64,000 nucleotides of DNA from Prostheceraeus crozeri (GCA_907163375.1 CAJQUW010006115.1:140987-204986); one strand, 5' to 3'; positions 29,312 through 40,212 are shown, counted from the first letter of the stretch. Numbers and translations: made by a program. Notes: a model not told the origin generated them from the sequence alone.

Positions 29312-30100
29312 ATATGTTCAGCAGATTTAGACAAAATTAATAATCATTTACAAAATTTAACAGAGATTTTGGGTTCATCAAAATTTAGTACGACGTTAAA
29401 AATTATAACAACTACTTCATCACACACTTGTAATTTAGAACCCATTCTACATTTAGAAAAAAATAAAAATTATCAAATTGCATTGACTAGTTTCTCTACA
29501 TTTAACACTATTCAAAACGTTATCAAAGATGTGAATGATCAATTTAGATATTCTACTGATAAAGGCAAAACATGGAAAATATTAACTTTTCTTCCTGGTT
29601 CTTACGAAGTTGAAACAATATCAAATGAAATTAAGAGACATTTAGGTATACCATTTAAAGATAAGAAACAATTACATTTTGCAGTTGAACCAGCAGTTAA
29701 TAAATTTTCTCTTACTTTAGACGAAAATCATCAAGTTGATTTTAATCATGATAGATCATTGTCAAAGCTATTAGGATTTAATAAACAAACCTATAGTCAA
29801 GGTTATCATTTAGTCGAGAAGATTCCAAAAATAACTGAAATAAATTCAATTGTTGTACATTGTGACATTATTGAAGGAGGATATATAAATGGTAAATTAT
29901 CAAATTTAATATTCAGTTTTCCAGCTTTTACTGTACCCATTGGTTATAGATTAAATGTATTTCCACAAACATTAATATATTTTCCTATTACAAGAAAAAC
30001 TATTAACAACATTAACATTAAAATCACTGATGAAAAAGGACAAGAAATAAATTTTGGAGGTGAAGAGATTATGATAGATCTTTTGGTACGGGAGGTATAA
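29312..30100 (+). CDS. Minor capsid (penton-like) protein
   Basis: The long open part runs 29369-30100 (243 residues); the true start is not clear and lies somewhat upstream. The C-terminal half has the signature of Polinton minor capsid proteins: EINSIVVHCDIIEGGYINGKL, then FPQTLIYFPITRKTINNINI and the closing GEEIMIDLLVRE. The fold in this family is a single jelly roll forming the vertices of the capsid. It lies between the conserved hypothetical gene and the packaging ATPase, an order also kept in element C. Three hairpin repeats follow immediately after the stop. Confidence 0.85.
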   Translation: MCSADLDKINNHLQNLTEILGSSKFSTTLKIITTTSSHTCNLEPILHLEKNKNYQIALTSFSTFNTIQNVIKDVNDQFRYSTDKGKTWKILTFLPGSYEVETISNEIKRHLGIPFKDKKQLHFAVEPAVNKFSLTLDENHQVDFNHDRSLSKLLGFNKQTYSQGYHLVEKIPKITEINSIVVHCDIIEGGYINGKLSNLIFSFPAFTVPIGYRLNVFPQTLIYFPITRKTINNINIKITDEKGQEINFGGEEIMIDLLVREV

Positions 30101-30165
30101 ACTCCCGTTCGAGAGGTATAAACTCCCGTTCGAGAGGTATAAACTCCCACGCGAAGCTAGAGAAG
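30087..30165. repeat. Three tandem hairpins after the penton gene
   Basis: GGGAG-GTATAAA-CTCCC and GAGAGGTATAAACTCCC are repeated at a period of 24 bases, ending in a GCGAAGC unit. The first copy overlaps the penton stop codon. Confidence 0.75.
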
Positions 30166-30280
30166 TTTAATTTTTTTATCATTTTTCATTATTAATCTTA
30201 TTAATCTTATTATTAGAAACAAAAAATAAACTTAAATTAAAATTTTTATTTTTTTTGTTTTTAAAAACACTAATTCAATA

Positions 30281-31068
30281 ATGGATGAATTTATTACTTT
30301 AAAAATGAATGAAATGACTTTAAATAAAAAAAACTTAAATTTAATCATCATCCAAATTTATCTAATAAAGTTTTGTCAGTTATTTGTGGAAGATCAGGAT
30401 GTGGAAAAACATATCAATTATTTAAAATTTTAACGACTCCAAATTTTTTGGATTATAACAATCTTATAATTTATACAACAACGGCAGAATAACCCGTCTA
30501 TCAATTTTTAAAATATGGATTTGAAAATAATCTTACAAAAACAGCAATTGCTTCTCTATTCGAAGAATATGAAAAATCTGAATATGAAGAAGAAATAAAT
30601 TTGTGGTGTGAAGAAGCAGCAAAAAATAAACAATTAGTTGAATCTAATAAAAATAAGTATATAAAAATACAATTAATAGATGATAGTGGTAACATGCAAG
30701 ATCCTAGTAAACTAGATAAAACAATGAAACATTGTGTAATTTTTGATGATTGTGTTAATGACAGAAATCAGTCAGTTCAAAGAAATTATTTCACAAGAGG
30801 TAGAGATAATAACTGTAGTGTATTTTATTTGACACAAAGTATGTATTCATTAGATGGAAGTGTTATTAGAAAGAATGCAAATATATTTATACTATTTGAA
30901 ATAAATGCAAGAAACTTAAGTGATTTGTTAAGAGATTTATGTATAAGAGATAAAGATGAATTTAAACAATCGTGTAATAATGCTTGGTCAAAAGATTATG
31001 GATTTATCACAATTAATATTGATAAAAAAATTCATGAAAGAGTTATCGAACAATTGTTTACCGAGTAA
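30281..31068 (+). pseudogene. Genome-packaging ATPase (Polinton ATPase)
   Basis: About 260 residues of the A32/FtsK-HerA packaging ATPase: Walker A GRSGCGKTYQLF near residue 36, Walker B HCVIFDDCVN, then the family signature YFTRGRDNNCSVFYLTQSMYSL with the arginine-finger-like GR, and RKNANIFILF. In Polintons and adenovirus-related viruses this motor pumps DNA into the capsid. It follows the penton gene, as in element C (about 55560-56350). The gene is broken about once. Confidence 0.85.
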
Positions 31069-31239
31069 TAAAAATATACAAATATAATGTTTTAATATTT
31101 TATTTTTTATTATCAGCTTTAATTTTGTCTATTTTTTTAAAAAATATAATATTTGAATTTTGTGGTAACATTGGTATACAGCAAAAACATTTTACTGAAC
31201 AAATTATTTTTTTATTGCTTTGTTGTTTGTAATCTTTTC

Positions 31240-31400
31240 GTTTAAAGTTTTCACGTTTAAAGTTTTCACGTTTAAATTTTTCACGTTTAAAGTTTTCACG
31301 TTTAAAGTTTTCACGTTTAAAATTTTCCTGTTTTAAGTTTTGTTTAATAAAGTTTTGTTTAATAAAGTTTTGTCTAATAAAGTTTTGTCTAATAAAGTTT
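31240..31400. repeat. Two minisatellites at the 3' end of the membrane-protein gene
   Basis: TTTAAAGTTTTCACG is repeated about six times (31247-31325), then AGTTTTGTTTAATAA is repeated four times (31337-31395). The second array is coding on the minus strand (LLNKT/LLDKT repeats). Confidence 0.85.
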
Positions 31401-32085
31401 TTAGCTCTTCTAAAAAAATTTTCTCATTTTCTTCATTAAAAATTTTATCATCAATAAAAGTTTTACCATCACTAGAAATTTTACCATCCTTTTTATTTTT
31501 ATCATTAACTTTTTCTGTCTGTGATTGAAATGATATTTGATTTACTTCATTAGCTATTTGATCAAATTTTTCAATCTCATCTAACGTAATAATATTATCA
31601 TCACATACTCTTTGAAAGTAGTAGTGTAATTTGTCATAGACTTCTTTAATATGTAAATGCTTAGTTTTTAATGATTTTCGTTTCTTTGATATTAAAGATT
31701 TATCTAACATTGTAGCAAGTGAAGTTGCAAAAACACCCGTACCTGTTAAAGCTGTAGCAACTACTGGAATTACTAAAACACCTGAAGATATAACAATTGT
31801 CAAAGCACCTAAACTTATTGTTAAGAATATGCCAATTCCTTGTGTTACATTCTTAACTTTAGTCCATCTCTTTCTTAATTTTTTATAATGCTCTAATCTT
31901 AATAATAATTGAGATTCCTTATCTTTCATATACCTAACTCTATCTTTGTGTTTTTCTTTATTCATTTTTTCAATGTTAATCTTTTCAATGTCCATTAAAG
32001 TAGAACTACGTTCATATGATGACGAAGGATATATTCTTGAGGTTCCTTCCATTTCTGAAGTTCCTTCCACTTTTGTTTCTTCCAT
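31333..32085 (-). CDS. Membrane protein that starts inside the right TIR
   Basis: I favour the ATG at 32085 (MEETKVEGTSEMEGTS); an upstream ATG at 32139 would add 18 residues encoded by a hairpin element. The protein is about 250 residues: a charged helical region (KHKDRVRYMKDKESQLLLRLEHY), two adjacent hydrophobic Gly/Ala segments (GIFLTISLGALTIVISSGV and VIPVVATALTGTGVFATSL), a basic stretch, an acidic helix and (LLDKT)n at the end. A decayed homologue opens element C. The first codons lie in the terminal repeat, so the left repeat carries a stump of the same gene (13571-13617). Function is unknown; a virion or membrane-modifying role is possible. Confidence 0.7.
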   Translation of the reverse strand: MEETKVEGTSEMEGTSRIYPSSSYERSSTLMDIEKINIEKMNKEKHKDRVRYMKDKESQLLLRLEHYKKLRKRWTKVKNVTQGIGIFLTISLGALTIVISSGVLVIPVVATALTGTGVFATSLATMLDKSLISKKRKSLKTKHLHIKEVYDKLHYYFQRVCDDNIITLDEIEKFDQIANEVNQISFQSQTEKVNDKNKKDGKISSDGKTFIDDKIFNEENEKIFLEELKTLLDKTLLDKTLLNKTLLNKT

Positions 32086-32649
32086 TTTTAAAGAAATATT
32101 TTTAACGGCGAAGCCCTGAACCTTCGGTTCGCTAGTCACATGATATATTTTAAAAACCTGAAAGATGGATAAAATTCATGAATTTGAAATTCTCAACTTT
32201 TATGATTTTTTTCGGTGTCCTAGAACGGTCATGATTTTCAAGGTAAAAATTGTAATTCACAAATTTGAGATTCTTAACTTTTATGATTTTCGATGTCCTA
32301 GAACGGTCATGATTTTGGGGGTGAAAATTGTAATTCTCAAATTTGAGATTTTGAAAAATTTGAAAAATTGGGTATTTTTAAAAACGCCCAAATCGGAGCG
32401 AAGCTCCTCTGGCTTTAGCCGATTTATGAATTTAGGTCTTCATAACCTGAAAAAGGGTTCAAATTCATGAATTGATGTCGTTTTAAAAGTACCATTTTTC
32501 AAAAAATGGTACTTTTTGAATGGACTAAATTCATGAATTTAGGTCTTAAAAACCTGAAAAAGGGACTAAATTCATAAATTTATGTCGTTTTTAAAAGTAC
32601 TAATTTTTTTGATTTTATGGTGTCCTGGAACGGTCTTTTGTCCATTACT
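32022..32649. repeat. Right terminal inverted repeat of Polinton B
   Basis: It is the reverse complement of the left repeat, ending CCATTACT. It has the same internal GACCGTTC repeats and hairpin elements, and differs by a few substitutions and one 18-bp duplication-type length change. Confidence 0.95.
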
Positions 32650-32655
32650 GTGGAT
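32650..32655. repeat. Right 6-bp target site duplication of Polinton B
   Basis: GTGGAT, identical to 13001-13006. Confidence 0.9.
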
Positions 32656-33735
32656 AATGGAGGTAAACAATAGAACTACAATGACATTCTACTACACCGA
32701 AAGCAATGAAACTATACACACTATACCTAAGACTACACATGGAAGATACTATTTCTTCACTTGAATTTATTATTTGTTATCGCCAGTTTCTTCATCCGTC
32801 TATAGTACTTCATGTAATTCCGCATTTCTTCATTTGAATTACAATACATCGACCACTACTTCAGCTACCGATTAAGGGATATAAAACATAATACTGCAGT
32901 CCGTCAGTCATCAGCAGGTACTAGTCTAGTTGTGTTTCGACCCCTAACCTGAACACTCAAACCCAGACGAGCGGGGTCCCACACATAGTGGCTGACAAAA
33001 TACTGAATAGGTAATGTTATGTCACAAAGATAAATCAGACATCATTCAATTGTTACGTTTCCCACATGTAAACTCATCCTGTCATTAAATTCATGCCATC
33101 AATAAATACAGCATGCTTTTTTTCGATCCGCACATGTAAACAAAACCTGTACATCAATCTTTGCCTTTTCGATTCCCACAAGTAAACAGATCCTGTTCAT
33201 CCTCGAATCCCATAAAGATGTAATCGTTGTGTGTTAAATATGTAATCCGCATTAGTATGTACATCATGAGTATCGCCTCATACATCAAGACTTAACAATG
33301 GGATCTCTCTCATCTCCCGTAAGCCACGCTAAGCGCTCTGTATTCACTCTTCACCGCCCCCATGTGATGGCTACAAGTCATTGTTAGTCGTTAGTCGTTT
33401 TAGTCCATTAGCAAGGCATTAAATTTTTATGTTGGTCGCGTGCCTCATTGAAATTCACAGAGTGAAGTGAATTGTCGAGCCGAGAATCAATAATCCATGC
33501 AATAATCCGGTGAAAAATACAAAGAGACCCTCCACTGTATTGCTTTTCCAGTAGACTATATATACCGATGTATCAAGCGCATTTACAATTTCGACTGTAA
33601 AATATGTTCTAAAACAATTGCAACTCTTAAACAATTACAGAGGTATTGAATGAATTCTAGTGGATCAGGAAAACAGCATAAATTAAACAGTTTGCAACCC
33701 ATAGACATTGCTAATTGCCTGGATAAATGATAAAC
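32656..33735. other. Host intergenic DNA, nothing recognised
   Basis: Moderately AT-rich unique-looking sequence. Short direct repeats of (C)ACA(T/A)GTAAAC(A/T)(A/G)A-type occur near 33064, 33124 and 33180. No gene is visible. Confidence 0.5.
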
Positions 33736-33737
33736 TG

Positions 33738-33895
33738 ATGCCTTCCTTAAACATTGTGCTGGTATGGCTTTAGTATGTAAAGCATACCACACTTGAAATA
33801 ACATACGAAAAGCATACAAATATATACAGAAGTATACCAAAAAAATATTTTGGTATGTATCCTTCGCATGTGATTGGTATTGAGCGGTTTACAGT
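33738..33895. repeat. Dispersed repeat R2, copy 1
   Basis: It matches 39193-39372 at roughly 85%: ACATTGTGCTGGTATGGCTT, TAGTATGTAAAGCAT, the near-palindrome ATACCAAAAAAATATTTTGG(TAT), and GTGATTGGTATTGA are shared in order. It is probably a short interspersed or MITE-type element; the ends are not defined. Confidence 0.75.
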
Positions 33896-33899
33896 GACT

Positions 33900-35080
33900 T
33901 GCATTTTCATTTGTACATATATCAATCTTATTTTCTGTATTTTTGCATCACAAATGCACTGAGTTGGTAGCACGCTACTTTAAGGGAAAAGCAGCTCCGG
34001 AAAGATGAGTAGGCCTATAAGCTGCTACGTTTATGACAAAAGCACTTCGTTTGAGTCCATCGAATAATCGATTGTAAATGTGACACGGGCCTTGATGTGT
34101 CAGTGTTCAGAGCGGACAGGACAGGGAAAATTGATTACTTCTTAACGTACTGTGGAAATCTAATTCAAATAAGTTGCGACCTATTACAGAAGAAATGTGG
34201 CGTGCTTTAGAGAGAAATACCTATTAGATTGACTGCTTGTCCGTACTTACCTGATTGCTATTTACCGCGCATTGTTATGTAAAGGATATCAAACGATATT
34301 TGAAAGCATTGTCAACATAACAAACGACGGCCTCAGGCCGGATCATAGAAGTGAAGTGGATAATAGTACACTACACCTTTTCTATGTGTATTTCTATGGT
34401 ATTGTTAATTTCTATGGGCCGGATTTTGTTGTAGGATGATGCTTGAAAATATCGCATGACATCTATCATAACGCATACTTTTGCCTATAATTCGGAGTGT
34501 GATATCTGATGGCTTCTGTTTGTTATGTACATAATACACGGAAAATATTGGGCAATAGCCATGGATTTCTAAATACCTCAGAAATCTGTGCCAAAGTCCA
34601 TGGAAATATCCAAATCCACTCATTTCCATTCGAATCATTTAGTGCATGAAGACGTGAATGATTTCCATCAATTCTGTTGACACCATTACATCAATGGTGT
34701 CAAATTATTGTTTTGTAACTTACTACTCAGATCCTAATAACAGGCATCGAAAGCAAGAAAATTTTGAATCCCGATATTCTTGACATATAGCATGACATAT
34801 TATCATTCAAGATAGCATGACTCAAGCTTGATAAAATGCATAAATGGTTCAATGGTCCGTCTAATTCTGTTGGCATTCAAAGTTAATCAACTGAAAATTG
34901 TCTATTGACTTCCTCTCTGAAGAAGAATGAATGAACTTATAGCAGCATCAAGAATCAAACATGGTCTTCTGGGTTGCTAAATGATTGAAGAGAATTATAC
35001 GCCATTCAATCAATACACAAGACCGAAGTCGTAAAATATTGCTGTTGCAGATCATGGAACATTACATATCACCAAGCAAA
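33900..35080. other. Host intergenic DNA, nothing recognised
   Basis: No ORF above background, no RNA gene and no repeat with a second copy in the window. Confidence 0.5.
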
Positions 35081-35082
35081 TT

Positions 35083-35859
35083 CCCTGTGGGAACGAATCT
35101 TGCGAAAAACTGGCGAATGTCAACTGCAGAATATCATGCTAAAGTTCAGTCATATTTGCGGGATATTCGCTGGCGAAGTTCGCCGGCGACAATTCGCGCT
35201 CTATATGTCACCTTTTACTTTTGACTTTCTCTCTTATTTTCTTTAGTAATCCGCCTCTACAGCCGAGGCTCTATTCTCTCCCTCACCTCCTCACAATCCC
35301 CCACATATGGCTTATCGATCTAAGACATAAGTGCAGACTGTCATTCTTTGATAATGATAAGATTACAGAGAATCCACATATATCAATTTTCATAACATCT
35401 CTTGACATTCAATAATTTACAACAATGACAAATATTTGAATAATATCATAGTATTTACTGCGACATTTATGGAAGATAAATACTTTTTTTAGTTTAAGCC
35501 TTCTTGAATTAAAAAAAAGATCCCTTTTTATCAGATTAGACTGAGTATACAATATATTTTCATGTGAAGGTAATATACGAACATTACTACTTACCACTAA
35601 TTAGTTGCTACAATATCCACGATTTCGCCTGTTGGCGAAAAATCAGCTCGTATTAGTAAACAAATATCTACCAACTAATTATAGCAACTTTTTCGCCACC
35701 TGTTGTTTTTTAATTTTCCACATGTTTTTGGATAAATGATGGCCATTTTCACATGCGGAGATAGTTTTTACACGAAAATGAACCTTTAAAAAAATTATCC
35801 ACAAAATCGCTACCTCGCCAGATAATCTGTTGATATTAGCAAGATGCGTTCCCACAGGG
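35083..35859. mobile_element. MITE-like element with CCCTGTGGGAACG ends
   Basis: CCCTGTGGGAACGAATCTTG at the left is matched by the reverse complement of the right end (CCCTGTGGGAACGCATCTTG), with imperfect pairing continuing to CTGGCGA. TT flanks both sides. The 777 bp interior has no transposase and contains short TTCGCC/GGCGAA palindromes. It is a non-autonomous DNA transposon of unassigned superfamily. Confidence 0.65.
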
Positions 35860-35861
35860 TT

Positions 35862-36830
35862 CCGCGCAGGGTATCAACACCAATGGACAGTGGCAGATTA
35901 CAGCATGCGGTCAATTAATAAGATGGAATTCGTCGATGGACCTTATTGTAAGGAACAAACAAGCGTCCAATCTGAGCTTCTATTTTGAAAAATTTTGAAA
36001 CAATTCTTTTATGTGCTTAGCGAGACACTAACAGACCTTTTTCGTTGGAACCCATCAGCTCTTCAAATTATGTATGTGTGGATATTTTAGTCATCTAAGA
36101 ATTCAATTTCCGATTGATATTTTTTCATATAATACACTGAGATCATTGGAGACATCTGCACTAAACTGTGCGTTATCTACACAAATGACTGTTACTAGAC
36201 ATGGACTCCTAGATATCATGGCTTACTCAGTCTATAGTTTGGAGTCCATGTACCAGGAATATTAGTATCCAGGATAATCAGTTTGCCTTGTGCTGATTTC
36301 TATGAAATAAGTCATGTATTACAGAGTTGATCATAAAAAATGGAACACCTAAAATGTGCCAAACTTCTATCGATTCTCTTGCATTCAACCTCATTTTATA
36401 TTGACAAGCCATGCATCATTCAAGAGCTTATGTTCTCAGCTATTCAATGAGCCAACATACATCTGCATCCGTCATTATCTAGAGTGGACAGAGGTCAAAA
36501 TGTGAAAATCGCTACTTTTAGAAATTTCAAATTTTCAATGTGAAAACATGTGAGCATGACAATGAATCAAACACGAGGTGAAAGGGCTTTCTCTGAGCAT
36601 TCTTTTGATAAATTGAATTACTCGTCGAAATCGGTGCACTTTTAGAGAAGTCATGATGTTCCAAAATTATTGCATAATTTACTGTTTCTGAGTTGTTGAA
36701 AAGTTGTTTACATCTTTTGGCGCCAACGAGGTCATTTAACATATAATACATAGATTTCCTCGATCATCTCAGTCATAATATAGGAATTATAGCTATCTTC
36801 CAATTTATGCCCAACTTCAGATAGTTATAA
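35862..36830. other. Host intergenic DNA
   Basis: Only a small inverted repeat (ACATGGACTCC / GGAGTCCATGT, about 36199-36252) stands out. No gene is seen. Confidence 0.5.
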
Positions 36831-36836
36831 TTTCTA

Positions 36837-37375
36837 TTGTATTATACTCACGATGGCTTTGGAGGTCATAGAAATGATTGAAATGAGTTTGAAATGCATT
36901 ATTGCCCGGCATTGGAGGGTATATAATGCACCATTATATGCCCGCCAATTTCACATAGAATTCTCACCGTACCAGATCTCCTGAGCCGTCGTCCGTCACT
37001 CCAGCTTGAGAATCTATTAATGAATGAATTGGTAAACTGACATTTCAAATCGTTTTTAGATAGAAATCTGAATTTCAAATGTATTCACAATTGCAAACAT
37101 TCATAGACTTTTAAACTTTCCATGAATTACCATCTATATAGAGAGCAAACTTCCATGGACTTCAATAAAAGTCAATCAAAGATTTCTACATTATTTGTTA
37201 CTAACACTGATCAATAGTGCCAATATTCATAGACTTCTCAAGAGTTACATACAATAGCATTATATCATGGATTTTGCGGGCAGAAATATCAGACAGTCTC
37301 GGCTGTTAACGCAGCCTCGTCCATGTCTGATATTACTGCCCTGAAAATCCATGATATAATGCTACATTCATGCCT
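36837..37375. repeat. Dispersed repeat R1, copy 1 (uninterrupted)
   Basis: About 540 bp, shared with 48630-50200: GGAGGTCATAGAAATGATTG, GCATTATTGCCC(G/A)GCATTGG, AATGCACCATTATATGCC, CGTCACTCCAGCTTGAGAAT, and at the end a long near-perfect inverted repeat (37258-37370) with arms around CATTATATCATGGATTTT and AAAATCCATGATATAATG. Confidence 0.8.
37258..37370. repeat. Inverted repeat at the end of R1
   Basis: Arms of about 38 bases (AGCATTATATCATGGATTTT... and its complement) enclose a 35-base centre with CGGCTGTTAACGCAGCCTCG. The same foldback, more diverged, is at about 50080-50195. Confidence 0.8.
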
Positions 37376-37617
37376 GAACCATAGACTTCTAAATATTGGC
37401 CACCATTATAGCGACGTCTATGACTGAACTATAACCATGGATTAAAAACACATTTATTACGTAGTCCATGGATGTCGATGAACGAATAATTGCATTGAAA
37501 TGATCATGTTTGAAATAGACATATGAAAACGGAGGCAGAAATGGGAAGTTGCAGCTCCATTGAAAATACATTGAAATTGGCGGGCATAAATCTCTTTTTA
37601 CACTATTTTCGCCAAAA

Positions 37618-38628
37618 ATGGACTCCCGATGGAGACAATCCTCTACTGACAAAGCACAAGTTTTATATGATAAAATCGAAAAATTGGAAAACAAGATAAA
37701 TGGGCTAACGTCAACAGTAAATACAATGTAAAGACTCATGAGTACATTCCAACTTGACATCAAAATAGATTTGAATACAATAAAAAATGAAACAAGTGGT
37801 ATCAACAATCTCAAAAAGGAGCTAAAATTGGAAATAACAAACTTATCTAATAAGTTAACGAGAATTGAAACTCCAAAGTTAGATTGGAAGAAAAAGATGA
37901 ACCAGCAAAAATTCGCTTTTTACGACGCCCTGAAAAACAATTCTATCGCGGAAATCTATGAAAAAGCTTTGAATAGTGAAAACGTAAAGATTCCAAAGAA
38001 ACTATTTAAAAATCCCGTCTCTCAGCATTCTACACAAGAAAAAGAACTAAGAAAAGAAATGTGCTTAAAGAACTGTGAATATGAAATAAAGAGACTAAAA
38101 CTGGTAGCCGATATTAAGAACAAAGTGGTGAAAGAAATAGATGATAAAATATCAGACTTTTATAATTCACATTATAACAGTGAGGAAGGAGACCGCCGAA
38201 AACATCGATGGAGAGAAATGGTAGAAGGAGAAGAACAAACAAGCAAAGTAATTTGGCAGAAGAAGAGATCATTTTTTAATTCAGAGAGACACATGATATC
38301 AATTAATAGTGAAAGCAAAAGTGTATATAAACAATTGCATTCTTCAAACTTTCACAACAGATGCATGTATAATAAGAAACATAATAACGTAACTAAAAGA
38401 AACGATAACTCAAACAGAAATTGCAGGAATGTTAACTATAATTGGAGGGTTCAACAATATAATGAGGAAAATGAACTTATGAATCATAATGAAAATAATT
38501 GGAGAACTTCAAATAGGAATAATGATACTTATAATGGACATAATTATTATAACAACTACAATTACCTTAATTTTACTAACAAACCTGCATTCTATGACCG
38601 GAAGATATCCTATAGACGATTATTTTAA
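37618..38628 (+). CDS. Coiled-coil, Asn-rich protein, possibly ORF of a Penelope-like or related retroelement
   Basis: The long open part is 37738-38628 (296 residues). The same frame reaches back to an ATG at 37618 but is interrupted once. It has a coiled-coil N-terminal half (KLEITNLSNKLTRIE; KEIDDKISDFYNS) and an Asn/Tyr-rich C-terminal half with no zinc knuckle. A hammerhead-like motif begins 61 bases after the stop. This pairing suggests a retroelement that uses such ribozymes, but there is no reverse transcriptase here. A diverged host gene exon is the alternative. No family is recognised. Confidence 0.35.
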
Positions 38629-38688
38629 TGTAAATTTAACATCTATGTATATGAACTTGTGCTATAATTTCAAAAAATATATGCATTA

Positions 38689-38731
38689 ATCCCTTGAAGA
38701 GTCCTATGATAGGACGTAAACCGGTCGGGAT
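38689..38731 (+). ncRNA. Hammerhead-ribozyme-like motif
   Basis: Stem I ATCCC/GGGAT, a core TTGAAGA (consensus CTGANGA), stem II GTCCT-ATGAT-AGGAC, then GTAAA (consensus GAAA) and a GGTC before stem I closes. The fold is complete but two core positions depart from consensus, so activity is doubtful. Such motifs mark Penelope-like elements and retrozymes. Confidence 0.5.
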
Positions 38732-38772
38732 AAAATCTTGAGTTTTGATTGTCTTCTTTGGGCTATTTTTTG

Positions 38773-38773
<1 letters not shown>

Positions 38774-38841
<68 letters not shown>
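38774..38841. repeat. (TA)n microsatellite
   Basis: About 34 uninterrupted TA units. Confidence 0.95.
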
Positions 38842-38844
<3 letters not shown>

Positions 38845-38845
<1 letters not shown>

Positions 38846-39190
38846 TACTACCGTCAAATAACTTTTTCAGTAAAACCAGTCGTGAATATTTTTTTGATAG
38901 TGTGGTATTTTACTAGATTAGATTTGTTGTGAATTTTATGCTCCACGAGTATGTCGTCGTTGCTACTTGTCTAGCAACTTTAACAGGACGATTTGTTAGC
39001 TGAACTTTATGAACCAAGTTAATTAACATCAATTCATTCAAACGATATTTTTCGTGCAATCATGTTGACTTCTATATCTCAAACACAACTATTAAAGTTT
39101 GACTCTTGAATGTCATTATCTCACTACTTACAATACAGTAGTGACATTAGTGTGATCTTTATTGACAAAAGGCCTTAAATCAGCATACTT
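38845..39190. other. Host intergenic DNA, nothing recognised
   Basis: Unique AT-rich sequence between the TA tract and repeat R2. Confidence 0.5.
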
Positions 39191-39192
39191 TG

Positions 39193-39372
39193 GAAATGAT
39201 TGATGCTTTCCTTTAACATTGTGCTGGTATGGCTTTAGTATGTAAAGCATGCTACACTTGAAATAACACACGAAAAGCATGCAAATATGTACCAAGAGAA
39301 TACAGAAATATACCAAAAAATATTTTGGTATGCATCCTTCTTATGTGATTGGTATTGATCCATTTACAGTGT
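39193..39372. repeat. Dispersed repeat R2, copy 2
   Basis: Same orientation as 33738-33895. It has an extra roughly 15 bases (GTACCAAGAGAATAC) before the ATATTTTGG palindrome. Confidence 0.75.
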
Positions 39373-39374
39373 AC

Positions 39375-40210
39375 GTTGTCCTTGTTGCCGCTTGAACCAT
39401 GGATGAACCGCTAAGCATGTTCTGTCTTCCCTGAGCATGAAATTGAGATCCTATCACATTGTTTAGCTCTGATACATGCAGACACATGAGACGCAAAGTC
39501 TTTATAACAGGGCTGCCGACAGATGTTGCAGCAATGTCACGCATAGCCATGGATGTTTAGGATCATGTGTAATTATGCGTAGTTTACGCGTGAATTACGC
39601 GTAATTGAGCGTGGCATGCCACCTAGTGTAGCTAGAAGAAAACCGATGACATTGCAGAATAATTTTTTTACGATAAAAAAATTGAAATTTTTGACAATTT
39701 TCACTTAAAATTGCTCTTGCTCAGGGCAAGAAGAGTTCTAAGGTAGATGTTTTAAGTGAGCCATATGTCAATGAATATTGTGCTTGAAAAAGATCATGGA
39801 ACTTCTCATGGATACAAAACAAGTTACAAAACTCCGCACTACGTTATCACACTTTGGATCTTGGTAGGCTACATGCTAAAATTTGAAATATCGGGAAAAT
39901 TACAAAATTATCTTTCAAATGTTTACGCACAGGATTAGCCTTTCAATTTTTTAATAATGAAATTAGTTCAGCAAAAGTTTGGAATATTGTGACTTGTCAA
40001 ACACATTCCGAAACATTTGTAAATACTAATTTGCAACATCACTTCAGCGCATTACTTGTAACGACGATTGTAAAAAGCAGGTTGTTTAACAAGACGATAT
40101 AATTTGCTCGCTACACCAAGTGATTCTACAATTTTATTTGTTGACAATTTTGTTGCCAGTTCACACTTAAAGTATCCTATTCAAATCTTTATAATTCCCA
40201 AATACATGTA
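39375..40210. other. Host intergenic DNA
   Basis: A cluster of short TTACGCGT(A/G)AATTACGCG-type repeats lies near 39572-39610. Nothing else is recognised. Confidence 0.5.
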
Positions 40211-40212
40211 TA

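Larger units (their letters stand above)
13007..32649. mobile_element. Polinton/Maverick element B, nearly whole
   Basis: This is a 19643 bp element that starts AG and ends CT, with terminal inverted repeats of about 0.61-0.63 kb and an exact 6-bp target duplication. Gene order from the left is protease (+); integrase with PLA2 domain, two small virion-like proteins, capsid and fibre (all -); then zinc-finger, ATPase, polymerase-associated protein, PolB, conserved hypothetical, penton and packaging ATPase (all +); and a membrane protein (-) running inward from the right repeat. This covers the core Polinton set. The repeats differ at only a few positions and most frames are open, so the insertion is young. 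It has about five breaks. Base composition (very AT-rich, A-rich coding strands) differs sharply from element A and the flanks. Confidence 0.95.

Noticed and set aside
13231-30165. CRISPR-like interpretation of the repeated hairpins
   Set aside because: The units are dispersed, not regularly spaced, and there are no unique equal-length spacers.
33583-33973. Overlapping 85- and 67-codon minus-strand ORFs
   Set aside because: They lie across dispersed repeat R2, whose second copy (39193-39372) gives a different broken frame.
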